From contig NZ_JALDAX010000002.1 of NCBI RefSeq assembly GCF_022698145.1, forward strand, positions 186,001-250,000: DNA of 64,000 nucleotides, written 5' to 3'. Source of the stretch: Streptomyces spinosisporus (GTDB taxonomy: Bacteria > Actinomycetota > Actinomycetes > Streptomycetales > Streptomycetaceae). Made by a program: the position numbers and the translations under genes. Positions 1-7,733 of this stretch are shown here, piece after piece. Below the pieces are notes generated by a model, which saw only the letters and a list, made by a program, of their open reading frames with translations, did no database searches and was not told the DNA's origin. Positions within the stretch are counted from its first letter, which is position 1. Every line of letters starts with the position of its first letter.

Positions 1-240
1 CGGGAGGGCGTTTTTGCTGTTCGGACCGGGTTTCATGGTTCACCCACGCAGCCACGCCCTCCGGTGCCTGACGGCACCGTAGACCCGCTCGGCCTGCTCA
101 GCCTGCTCGGCCCGCTCAGACGTGAGCCTGCCGGAGAGGGGTGCCGGCGCCGGCACGTCGCACGTGAGTCGTTGCGGCGTCCGCGTCCGACACCGCTGCC
201 CACGCACAGGTCGTGCGGGTGCTCACCGCCTCACGACCGC

Positions 241-3200
241 TCAGGTACCCCGGCGGGCTCGTTCGACGATCTCGTCCTCCTTGAGCGGCACGTCGTGGTG
301 ACTGAGGCAGATCGGCACCTCGATCTTGTTGAATCCGGTCCCCTCCCCCGCGGCGTTGAACATGCCGGCCTTGAGGCCGGCGAGGTTGTCGAGGACCGCG
401 TTCCGCGCCTGAGCCATGGTCCTGACGGCCTCGATGTGCGCGGGTTGGGTGAGTCGGCCGATGAACTGGTTCACCGTGTTGCCCAGCGCCTGGTTGTGGA
501 TCCCCCTGGGCAGCTGTGAGGCGAGGACCATCCCCAGTCCGTACTTGCGTATCTGGCGGATGAGTTCGACCGTGCTGTCCGTACTCGGATTCGGTGCACC
601 GGAGGGCACGAAGTTCTGCGCCTCGTCCATCACCAGCAGCCCGCCCAGGGCTCGGTCGCCGACCGGGTGTGCCCTGAACCATGAGAACAAGGTCGCCTGG
701 AGGCGGCTGACGAATTGGGCCGGTCCGTCTCCTGACAGGCCGATGAAGCTGATCACCGAGATTCGGGCGGCCTTTCCCGGCGACGGGATCAGGAGCATGC
801 CGGGATCGGCGGGTTCGCCGGACTCTCCGAACAGCGGGTCGGTCTCCATCGCGGCTTCCAGCGTGTCCGCCATCTGAACCGCGAAGCGGCTGGTCCTGCT
901 GTTCACGATGTCGCTCGGGGGCTCGGCGAGCAGCTCGACGAAGCCGGCCAGGGTCCTGCCTCCGTCGCGCGCGTACCGTTCGAGGGCACGTTTGAGGACC
1001 CCCAGCTGCTGGGTCGCGCGACCGCTGCTGCCGCGTACACCGGCATGCGGCGCGAGTGACGTGACGGTCGACCGGACCAGACGGGGGAAGTCGTCTTCGT
1101 CGTCGAGGACGGGACCGAAGTCGGGAAGCGGATGGAAGGAGATCGGACGTCCGCGGTTCAGACCCGGTGTCCACACCACCACTTCGACATCCGCGAAATA
1201 GCGTCGGGCCTCGCGCTCATGGTCGTCCGTCCAACCCCTCGGCGGGCGCGACCAGGGGTCGCCGAGCCGTGCGAGGTCGTCGTTCGGATCCAGCACGATC
1301 GCCGAGACGCCGCGCAGAGCGCACTGCTCCACAAGTCGTTTGATCAGGACCGTCTTGCCCGATCCCGCCGCGCCCACCACCGCGGTGTGCATCCGGAGCG
1401 ATTCCATGGGAACCGCAAAGGAACGGCCGCCCCGGATGGTGGTGCCGACGACGATTTCGGTACGAGCGGTCTCGGCGTCCTCCGGTGTGCTCGCCGCATC
1501 CGCCACCACGTCGGAGCCGGCTTCCGTGGTCGCGAGGCCGAGATGCTGCCGTAAGTCACTCAGCACCGGCGCGAGGACCTCGATCCGGGAAGCGGGGCGC
1601 TCCTGTCGCAGCCATTCGTCCAGGCCCGACGTACGGTCGCCGAGCATGGCCCGCAGGGCGGCCAGGGTCCGCAGGTCGGCTGCGCCGATCGGTAACGACA
1701 TCCCTCCCCGCGCCTCGAAGTCGTCCTTGATGGCCTTGGTCTTGGGGCCGCTCGGGTACGGCGTGTTCCGCAGCAGGATCAGCCGGCGACTCGCCAGGTC
1801 GGCCGTCAGGCCGGCCTCCACGGTCGCGTTACGGATCCGGTTCTGGGCTGCGATGGCGTTGTTCGCGGCGATCGCCCGGAACGACCAGTGGAATTCGTTC
1901 TCGCTGGCCTCGTCCACGACATAGCGCAACCGGGCGTGCAACGCCGCCTTGCGGCCGAAGTCGGTCTCGATGGAGAACCGCGTCTCGTCGGCACCCAGTT
2001 CCCTGACCAGGCTCCGCAGCCCCGCGCCCAGCAGAGCGGGCATCAACCCGTCCTCGACAGTGGGGTCGAGCGGCCCGAGGTCGTCCGCCTCGGCACGGAG
2101 CTTGTCGAAGGACTCCGTCAGGGTGCTCAGGTTGACGGCCGTCGCCGGTGCGGGCGGTGCAGCCGCCGTGGGCTCTGCGCCTGCCAGGGAGATCAGTTCG
2201 GCCACCGTGCCGCTCTGCAGACACGCCTCGATGTGCTTCTGGACCCGGACGAGCAACCGCCGTGCGGTGTAACGGTGTGGGGCTTCGGACAGCGCCGCCG
2301 AGGTGACCGGCCAGGTGGGATACGGCGGGGTGAACCCCACCGACTCGTAGGAGGACCGAAAGCGGCTGCTGACGATGGCAGCGGCGGTGTCCTCGTCGGG
2401 AATCGCGCCGAGCGTCGGCAGCACCTCGAACCGGTCCAGGGCGGACCGGACCGCCACCCGGGAAATCTGCTCCCAGGTGTCCTCGTGGCACGCCACGACC
2501 ATCAGGGTCCGGCGGGCCTCCTCCCGCAGTTCCATCAGGCCGGTGGCGATCTCACCGCTCAGCCGCTTCGCGGCCCGGCCCGCGCCGGAAGCGGGCGACG
2601 TCAGCGACGACGTCTCCGCGGCGGACACCAGGGTGTCGAGCTGGTCGAAGGCGAACACCAGCGGTCCGACCAGGGCGAACAGGCGCGTCAGATCGCGCAG
2701 GACGCGTTGAGCGGGTCGCCCGCCCTGCGACATGCCCCAGGCGGCACGCCTGTCCCCGTCGTCGTCGTTGAGCGCGAAGTAGGCCCTGCCGATCTCCACG
2801 GGATCGCCGGTGGAGGCTATGAGCGCCAGCGCGCGGGCCGTGTCCGCGGCCTCGTTGCCCACCTGCCGGTCGATGGTCCTGATCCCCCGGACGAACGCAT
2901 CGACATGAGCACGCGTCAACTCGCCCCGGCCAGTGACGGCGGTATGGGTCTCCGTGTCGAGGCGAGCCTGGCGCGAAAGCGCGTCGAGCAGGCGAATCAG
3001 TTGGTCCTGGCCGCCCTCGTCCTGCCGGTACAGACTGTCGACGAGACTGTCGGCGGCGCTCTCCCAGAAGTTCCGGCCGGTGACGAGCTTGACGTAGAAG
3101 AAGGAACCGCCGCGCTCCTGGATCTCGTGGCGGGTCCAGCCGAGCAGATGCGTCTTGCCCGAGCCGCTCTCGCCACGCACCACGGTCGCCATGGGCGAGT

Positions 3201-3357
3201 GGGCGCGCTCGACGGCGCTGATCGCCCTCCTCAGCCGCCGGAACACCTCGGGGTGGAGGCCGTCGACGTGGTAGGCGGTCACCGGTGTCCAGATCTCTTC
3301 CTGGGTCAGCGCGGTGTTGATGTACAGCGTCTCCAGGGCGGCGAGTTCCCCGTTCAC
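241..3357 (-). CDS. Dual P-loop ATPase with C-terminal HerA/FtsK-like domain
   Basis: Predicted 1038-residue ATPase. Seen: two complete nucleotide-binding sites. The N-terminal AAA-type domain has Walker A GESGSGKT at about 62-69 and Walker B LVFAFDQLD at about 233-241. The C-terminal domain has Walker A GAAGSGKT at about 662-669 and Walker B LLVMDEAQNF at about 907-916, followed by IRKYGLGMVLASQLP, which is typical of the HerA/VirB4/FtsK translocase group. Residues 400-640 match no domain I recognise. The GTG start was chosen because it overlaps the TGA of the winged-helix gene by four bases, implying translational coupling; longer in-frame extensions run into that gene. Last of four co-oriented genes starting with a nuclease-like DUF4365 protein. 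HerA-type ATPases paired with nucleases occur in DNA end processing and in phage defence, so a DNA-translocating motor is the likely role (inference). Confidence 0.85.
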   Translation of the reverse strand: MNGELAALETLYINTALTQEEIWTPVTAYHVDGLHPEVFRRLRRAISAVERAHSPMATVVRGESGSGKTHLLGWTRHEIQERGGSFFYVKLVTGRNFWESAADSLVDSLYRQDEGGQDQLIRLLDALSRQARLDTETHTAVTGRGELTRAHVDAFVRGIRTIDRQVGNEAADTARALALIASTGDPVEIGRAYFALNDDDGDRRAAWGMSQGGRPAQRVLRDLTRLFALVGPLVFAFDQLDTLVSAAETSSLTSPASGAGRAAKRLSGEIATGLMELREEARRTLMVVACHEDTWEQISRVAVRSALDRFEVLPTLGAIPDEDTAAAIVSSRFRSSYESVGFTPPYPTWPVTSAALSEAPHRYTARRLLVRVQKHIEACLQSGTVAELISLAGAEPTAAAPPAPATAVNLSTLTESFDKLRAEADDLGPLDPTVEDGLMPALLGAGLRSLVRELGADETRFSIETDFGRKAALHARLRYVVDEASENEFHWSFRAIAANNAIAAQNRIRNATVEAGLTADLASRRLILLRNTPYPSGPKTKAIKDDFEARGGMSLPIGAADLRTLAALRAMLGDRTSGLDEWLRQERPASRIEVLAPVLSDLRQHLGLATTEAGSDVVADAASTPEDAETARTEIVVGTTIRGGRSFAVPMESLRMHTAVVGAAGSGKTVLIKRLVEQCALRGVSAIVLDPNDDLARLGDPWSRPPRGWTDDHEREARRYFADVEVVVWTPGLNRGRPISFHPLPDFGPVLDDEDDFPRLVRSTVTSLAPHAGVRGSSGRATQQLGVLKRALERYARDGGRTLAGFVELLAEPPSDIVNSRTSRFAVQMADTLEAAMETDPLFGESGEPADPGMLLIPSPGKAARISVISFIGLSGDGPAQFVSRLQATLFSWFRAHPVGDRALGGLLVMDEAQNFVPSGAPNPSTDSTVELIRQIRKYGLGMVLASQLPRGIHNQALGNTVNQFIGRLTQPAHIEAVRTMAQARNAVLDNLAGLKAGMFNAAGEGTGFNKIEVPICLSHHDVPLKEDEIVERARRGT

Positions 3358-3965
3358 GCCGGTCCGATCCGCAGCAGGTGGCGGGGTTCGCCTCCGATGT
3401 CGACGGCGGCTCCGCGGTCCTCGTCGCTGAGTGTGCGCTGGTTGAGCTCGCCCATCAGCTGTACGTCGGGCTGCTCGATCATCCGGTCGAGTTCGGCGTC
3501 GACTACCCCTCGCGGCAGGTCCTCGAGCCAGGGGCGCAGCGCCGACAGTTTGACCCAGCTGCCCGGTTTCCGGCGGGCGGTGAGTTCCGTGTAGACGGCG
3601 CGGATCCAGTCCTCGACGTCGGGCTGGAAGAACTCGCCGAACTTGGTGCCGGAGCGGGCCAGATATTGTCCGACGTTGTCCAGCACCGCATAGAGCACCC
3701 CGGCCGGAAACCTCGCTCCGTCCGGGCGTCCGGCCACCAGAGCGGACTCGCACCAGGTCCGGCCCGCGGACGTGAGCTGGTGTGTGTTGACCGCACCGGG
3801 CTTCCTGGTCACGACCCGCTCGACATCCTGGTTCACTCGCCGTCGCACCGTCGCGGTGATCTCCAGACCGGCGAGTTCGCGCAGTTCACGGTTGGTCACC
3901 GGCCGTGCGACCACCATCAGGGCGAACAGCGATGCATGATCCCGTAAAGTCAACTCCGTCGGCAC
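3354..3965 (-). CDS. Winged-helix protein of the four-gene ATPase/nuclease unit
   Basis: A 203-residue protein with no signal peptide or membrane segment. The N-terminal 70 residues read as a winged helix (LFALMVVARPVTNRELRELA, then HQLTSAGRTWCESAL as a likely wing and following helix). The C-terminal part (about 130-200) looks like a second small helical/wing unit ending IGGEPRHLLRIG. GTG start with a strong GAGGAGGGG site five bases upstream. It lies 30 bases after the 361-residue gene, and its TGA overlaps the GTG of the ATPase. Proteins of this layout next to HerA-like ATPases are plausible DNA-binding or adaptor subunits. Whether it regulates the unit or is part of the machine cannot be told from sequence. 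Confidence 0.75.
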   Translation of the reverse strand: MPTELTLRDHASLFALMVVARPVTNRELRELAGLEITATVRRRVNQDVERVVTRKPGAVNTHQLTSAGRTWCESALVAGRPDGARFPAGVLYAVLDNVGQYLARSGTKFGEFFQPDVEDWIRAVYTELTARRKPGSWVKLSALRPWLEDLPRGVVDAELDRMIEQPDVQLMGELNQRTLSDEDRGAAVDIGGEPRHLLRIGPA

Positions 3966-3995
3966 AGAACCCCTCCTCGATGAGCCGGAATCCGG

Positions 3996-5081
3996 TCAGA
4001 TGTCGAACCCCCGCCCGGGCACCAGTTCCACCCGGCCGGTCACGCTGGACAACTCGCCCATGACGGTGATCACCTGCCGTTCCCGATGCGCGGTGATCGC
4101 ACGGTAGTACGAGGCCTGGTCCGGGAGCCGCACCCAGACGGCCCGCCGGACCAGTTCGGCGTGCTCGGTGCGCAACTCACCACGGACCTTGATCCGCCAC
4201 CGGTCGTTGCCGGAGGAGTCGTCATGCAGCCCCTCGACCACACCGGAGACCGTCGCGGCGCCGGTGGCGTTGAGACCGCGTAGCCGCACGGAGGCGGCGT
4301 GCAGAAGCGATCCCGAGGTCTCGGGGAACGCGAGGACGTGTGACGGCACATCGAGTGGCTGCGAGCGCGCCCACCGGAAGCCGATCTCGAAGGGCGCGCT
4401 CCGGTCGGAACCCGAGAGCGCACTGAGCGCCTTGCACAGATCCGCGGAGACGCCGGCCGTGACGGTCTCGTCGAAGGCCGCGGGCGCGTCCGCCGCTACG
4501 GCTGCCTGGGCCGCGCTCACCGCCTCGAGCATCTGGACCAGCACGGCCCGACCGGTGATCTGCTCCCCGCTCGGGGTCCGGGCCGTCGCGTCCGCCGCCA
4601 CCCGGATCTCGACGATGTAGCTCCCGGCGCGGGAGGGGCCGAGTTCGGCTGCGCGCAAGAGGTCGCCCACCACGCCCGGTTGCCGGCCGGCGAAGGCGAA
4701 GTGCGGACCCTGTACGACGGTGCGCGCCGCCGCCGTCAGGGCGTTGCGGACACCCAGCACGGTCTGCGTGCCCAGGACCAGCGAGGTGTAGCCGGGGTCG
4801 TGGCCGGTGGGAAACGTGCGGAAGGACTGCTTGTCCAGCTGCGGTCTGGCGATCTCCAGGGCGATGTCGCCCGCCGGCCGGTCCTCCAGCGCGCACAGAC
4901 AGCGCAGGATCTCCCGTACTCGGCTGTCGTTGTCGCCCATGCCGTCGCGGGCGGGTACCAACACCTCGTAGTCGTCCGGGTGTTGCCAGACACTCGCTCC
5001 GCGCCAGCCTTGTGGATCCCGCTCCCAGCCCGTGTCCGCCAGGTAGCTGGCGATGTCGTCGACCTTCAGCGGAATCGTCAT
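3996..5081 (-). CDS. Unrecognised 361-residue protein in the ATPase/nuclease unit
   Basis: I do not recognise this family. The protein is soluble, without signal peptide or transmembrane helix. The N-terminal 60 residues (DIASYLADTGWERDPQGW, then a VLVP strand and the acidic run DGMGDNDSRV) look like a small separate domain. The centre is alanine-rich and probably helical. The last 90 residues alternate short strands (ATVSGVVEGL, RWRIKVRGEL, RQVITVMGEL) in a pattern that could be an OB-like barrel; this is inference. The ATG has a GGGGA ribosome site and lies nine bases after the stop of the DUF4365 gene, so both are surely cotranscribed. It may be the substrate-recognition or scaffold part of the unit. 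Confidence 0.7.
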   Translation of the reverse strand: MTIPLKVDDIASYLADTGWERDPQGWRGASVWQHPDDYEVLVPARDGMGDNDSRVREILRCLCALEDRPAGDIALEIARPQLDKQSFRTFPTGHDPGYTSLVLGTQTVLGVRNALTAAARTVVQGPHFAFAGRQPGVVGDLLRAAELGPSRAGSYIVEIRVAADATARTPSGEQITGRAVLVQMLEAVSAAQAAVAADAPAAFDETVTAGVSADLCKALSALSGSDRSAPFEIGFRWARSQPLDVPSHVLAFPETSGSLLHAASVRLRGLNATGAATVSGVVEGLHDDSSGNDRWRIKVRGELRTEHAELVRRAVWVRLPDQASYYRAITAHRERQVITVMGELSSVTGRVELVPGRGFDI

Positions 5082-5089
5082 CGGTTCCC

Positions 5090-5593
5090 CTACCAGTCGG
5101 ACTGCGTCTCGGCGAGCCGGCGCAGTGAGGCGGCGGTGAGCACGTTCGCTGTCGGAACCCTGACCGGACGCTTTCGGTGGCGGTCGGGGTTCTTGATCGG
5201 CTCCTCGGAACGAAGCGAGACGAAGTAGCCGAGGTGACGGAGCATCACGCCGTCGGTGCTCAGGGCCGCGTACTTCTGGTTGTCGGCGGGGACGCAGATG
5301 ACGAACAGAAACCGGGGCACGGTGAAGTCGGGACCGGCGAGCCTGTTGAACTGCCACTCGTTGAGCCCGCGGTAGTGCAGGTGGCCGGACGACACGGACG
5401 GCGCCGACCATGTCTTGATCTGAGCCTCGACAGTGGGTGACAGCGTCTTTCCATGGCGGCCGGTGGCGCGGAACCCGAGATCGACCCCGTCCGCGTCGAG
5501 ATCACCCTGCAGGACGATCAGCCCTGCCGCAGAGGCCAGCACACGGACGTAGTCTTCGCCGAACTTGCCCTGATGCTGGTTCGCATCGAGCAC
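5090..5593 (-). CDS. DUF4365 domain protein, probable PD-(D/E)XK-type nuclease
   Basis: A 167-residue protein, first gene of the four-gene minus-strand unit. The GTG start is preceded by a GGGGGG site; the protein then begins LDANQHQGKFGEDYVRVLAS, the usual opening of DUF4365 proteins. Glu13, Asp38 (in DGVDLGFR) and Glu56-x-Gln58-x-Lys60 (VEAQIK) have the order and spacing of the restriction-endonuclease fold, with Gln in place of the first (D/E)XK acid partner as in Mrr-like enzymes. I therefore infer a metal-dependent DNase. A good promoter lies 45-73 bases upstream. Another in-frame ATG 63 bases upstream lies in that leader and lacks a ribosome site. Catalysis is predicted from residues only. 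Confidence 0.75.
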   Translation of the reverse strand: MLDANQHQGKFGEDYVRVLASAAGLIVLQGDLDADGVDLGFRATGRHGKTLSPTVEAQIKTWSAPSVSSGHLHYRGLNEWQFNRLAGPDFTVPRFLFVICVPADNQKYAALSTDGVMLRHLGYFVSLRSEEPIKNPDRHRKRPVRVPTANVLTAASLRRLAETQSDW

Positions 5594-5637
5594 GGAAACC
5601 CCCCAATGTCCCCCTACTGTCGCACACAGTGGAAATA

Positions 5638-5666
5638 ACTCTATGAGACGCGTCAACGACTGTCAG
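5638..5666 (-). promoter_or_regulatory. Predicted promoter of the ATPase/nuclease unit
   Basis: On the minus strand a -35 box CTGACA (5666-5661) and a -10 box TAGAGT (5643-5638) are separated by exactly 17 bases. Both fit the Streptomyces housekeeping (HrdB) consensus well. The start of transcription would fall near 5631, giving a leader of about 38 bases before the GTG at 5593. The stretch is visibly more AT-rich than the flanking genes. Confidence 0.6.
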
Positions 5667-5715
5667 GGCCCAATTAGAGCCCTCCTCACGGCTGCCCGAC
5701 CCTCGCACCCACCGC

Positions 5716-7524
5716 CTAGGACGCCGAATCCTTCTTCCCACTCGCCGCCGCATAAGCCTGAGCCGGAGTCATCGGAACCCCGTTGATCTCAACGGTCTTG
5801 TAGGGGCTGACCTGGGCGCAGCCCTTGGTCTTGTCGGCGGTCTGGGCGTGGGCGTCGGCCACGGCAGCGTGCGTGTCCGAGGAGCCGCCCGAACCCCCCG
5901 CACCCTCCGACGAACTTCCCGATCCGCCCGAGTCCCCCGACCCCCCGTACGACGTCCCACTCACCCAATCGCTGCCGATCACCAGCACCACCCCGGACGC
6001 GCTCCCCTGCGTGAGGTGCGAGGCCGGCAGTCCGAGGGCGGCGGCTGCCGTGCGGGCCTGGGCCTGCTCCCCGGGGCCGTAGGTGATCGTCGTCCGTGCC
6101 GACTGCTCGGGGGCGTTGCCCGTGGTGGTGTTCGGGCTGAAGCCCTTGGCGATGAGGGCCTGGGCGATGACGGAGGCGCGTCCGCCGGTCGTCGTGCCGT
6201 TCTGTACCTGTACGGCGACCTGGGAGGCGGGCACGGTGGCCGTCGGCGACGGCGTGGCCGACGGTGACGACGTGGGCTTCTTCTTGCCGCTGCCCGACGT
6301 CAGGGACTGGTCGTCCGCGATGGTCGCGAAGAGGGACTTCGCGGCGGCCGCCGGCACGACGCGGTCCTTGTTCTCCGGGTCGGCCGTGGTCTGCATGGTG
6401 GTGAATGTCATCCTCTTCGACGGCACCTTGTTCAGGTCCGTCGCCAGGTCCACCAGCTTCTTGACGCTGCCGAGACCGGTGTCCACGGTCAGCGCCTTGG
6501 TGGCCGCGTCCGCCAGCGAGTAGACCTTGGCCGGGTTGGCCAGCGTCCCCGCGCTCTTGAACTTGCGGATCATGGCGCCGAGGAAGAGATGCTGGGAGAC
6601 GGTACGTCCCAGGTCGCTGCCGTCACCGAAGCCGTGCCGGGAGCGGACGAACTCGAGTGCCGCCTCGCCCTTGAGCGTGTGCGTGCCCTTGGAGAGCTTG
6701 AGGTGCGAGTAGGTGTCGTAGACGTTGTCGCTGACGCACACCGACACCCCGCCCACGGCGTCGGACATCTTCACGACGCCGGAGAAGTCGAGCATCACGA
6801 AGTGGTCGATGGTGATGCCGGTCAGCTGGTGGATGGTGGCGACCTGGCAGGCGGCGCCGTACTGGAGCGCGCTGTTGATCTGTCCGTAGTAGCCCGACGT
6901 GGACTGCCCGCTGTCCGGGTCCTTGCAGGCGGGGACCCGGGTCATGGTGTCGCGCGGGATGCTCATCACGGTGGCGTTGGAGCGGTCGGCGGAGACGTGT
7001 ACGACCATCTCGACGTCCGCGTTGTGCCCGGCGGTCGAGCTCGCCGAGCCGCAGCCGCCGCCCAGTTTGCAGTCGGCCGCGTTGTTGCGGCCGTCCGAGC
7101 CGATCACCAGGACGTTGATCGGGGTCCGGCCGAAGGCGTCCGCCTTCTCCTGGCCGCCCTTGCCGTCGATGCCGACGCTCTTGATGTTGCCGTTCAGATG
7201 CTCGTACAGCCACGCGCCCGCTCCGGCGGTGACCAGGATCAGCGCCGAGACCGTGAGCAGGGCTATGCGTCCCAGCCGCCTGCGCCGGGTGGCGGGCCTG
7301 GCCCGCCGGCCCGCGCGGCGTCCCCGGGACTGCGCCGCCTGCCGGGCGGCCGCCCGGCCCCCGTGCCCCGCGCGCCTCGCCCTGCCGTCCGCGTCGCGCT
7401 GCTGCGGCACCAGGGCCGTACGACCGTGCCCGGCCGAACGGCCGTGCCCGGCCGGGCGATCGCGGGCGGCCGAGCGGTCACGTGTGGCCGAACGGCCACG
7501 GGCCTCGCCCCAGGGGTCGCTCAA
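5716..7524 (-). CDS. LCP (LytR-CpsA-Psr) family cell-wall glycopolymer ligase
   Basis: A 602-residue membrane-anchored protein. A long Arg-rich cytoplasmic N-terminus (residues 1-84, with RDRSAARDRPAGHGRSAGHG-type repeats) leads into one transmembrane helix at about 86-106. The LCP domain follows at about 130-400, marked by INVLVIGSDGR, VMSIPRDT and LEFVRSRHGFGDGSDLGR. A LytR_C domain lies at about 440-520 (VQVQNGTTTGGRA). After a Ser/Gly linker comes a short Cys-containing tail. Known role: LCP enzymes move undecaprenyl-linked glycopolymers onto peptidoglycan outside the membrane. TTG start after GGGAGTGGGAG. It is monocistronic here; the exopolysaccharide operon 12 kb away could supply a substrate, but nothing shows this. 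Confidence 0.9.
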   Translation of the reverse strand: MSDPWGEARGRSATRDRSAARDRPAGHGRSAGHGRTALVPQQRDADGRARRAGHGGRAAARQAAQSRGRRAGRRARPATRRRRLGRIALLTVSALILVTAGAGAWLYEHLNGNIKSVGIDGKGGQEKADAFGRTPINVLVIGSDGRNNAADCKLGGGCGSASSTAGHNADVEMVVHVSADRSNATVMSIPRDTMTRVPACKDPDSGQSTSGYYGQINSALQYGAACQVATIHQLTGITIDHFVMLDFSGVVKMSDAVGGVSVCVSDNVYDTYSHLKLSKGTHTLKGEAALEFVRSRHGFGDGSDLGRTVSQHLFLGAMIRKFKSAGTLANPAKVYSLADAATKALTVDTGLGSVKKLVDLATDLNKVPSKRMTFTTMQTTADPENKDRVVPAAAAKSLFATIADDQSLTSGSGKKKPTSSPSATPSPTATVPASQVAVQVQNGTTTGGRASVIAQALIAKGFSPNTTTGNAPEQSARTTITYGPGEQAQARTAAAALGLPASHLTQGSASGVVLVIGSDWVSGTSYGGSGDSGGSGSSSEGAGGSGGSSDTHAAVADAHAQTADKTKGCAQVSPYKTVEINGVPMTPAQAYAAASGKKDSAS

Positions 7525-7649
7525 CTCCCACTCCCTACGCTGTGGCCGACGCCAACCGCCGGCGCGACGGCCGGGAGCAGGACACCGCCCCGTACGTCAG
7601 GGGGCACCCCACGGATTGGATGATTGCGCAATATAGCAAGTGTTCCTGA

Positions 7650-7733
7650 GGCCCTCGGGTGACCCCTTGCGTGGCCCCTTGGGCGACCCTTCGGGTGGTT
7701 CCTCAGGTGGCCCCTTGGGTGGTTCCTCGGGCG
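7650..7733. repeat. 12-bp tandem repeat, seven copies
   Basis: Seven consecutive 12-base units, read on the plus strand as variants of gCCCCTtgGGTG (for example accccttgcgtg, gccccttgggcg, gccccttgggtg, gttcctcgggcg); a more degenerate eighth may follow. The array spans the 3' end of the P-type ATPase gene: the units from 7703 upward encode its last residues and its TGA lies inside a unit. Because 12 is a multiple of three, gain or loss of units upstream of the stop would keep the frame. Confidence 0.8.

Noticed and set aside
1..55. Possible 5' end of a minus-strand gene running off the left edge (GTG near 55 or 43, or ATG at 36)
   Set aside because: Frames stay open to the edge, but only 12-18 codons are visible and none of the candidate starts has a ribosome site at normal spacing (GGAGG is 2, 14 or 21 bases away).
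1888..3594. 568-codon plus-strand open frame
   Set aside because: It is antisense to the ATPase gene, Asp/Gly/Arg-biased with no domain, and arises from high third-position GC on the other strand.
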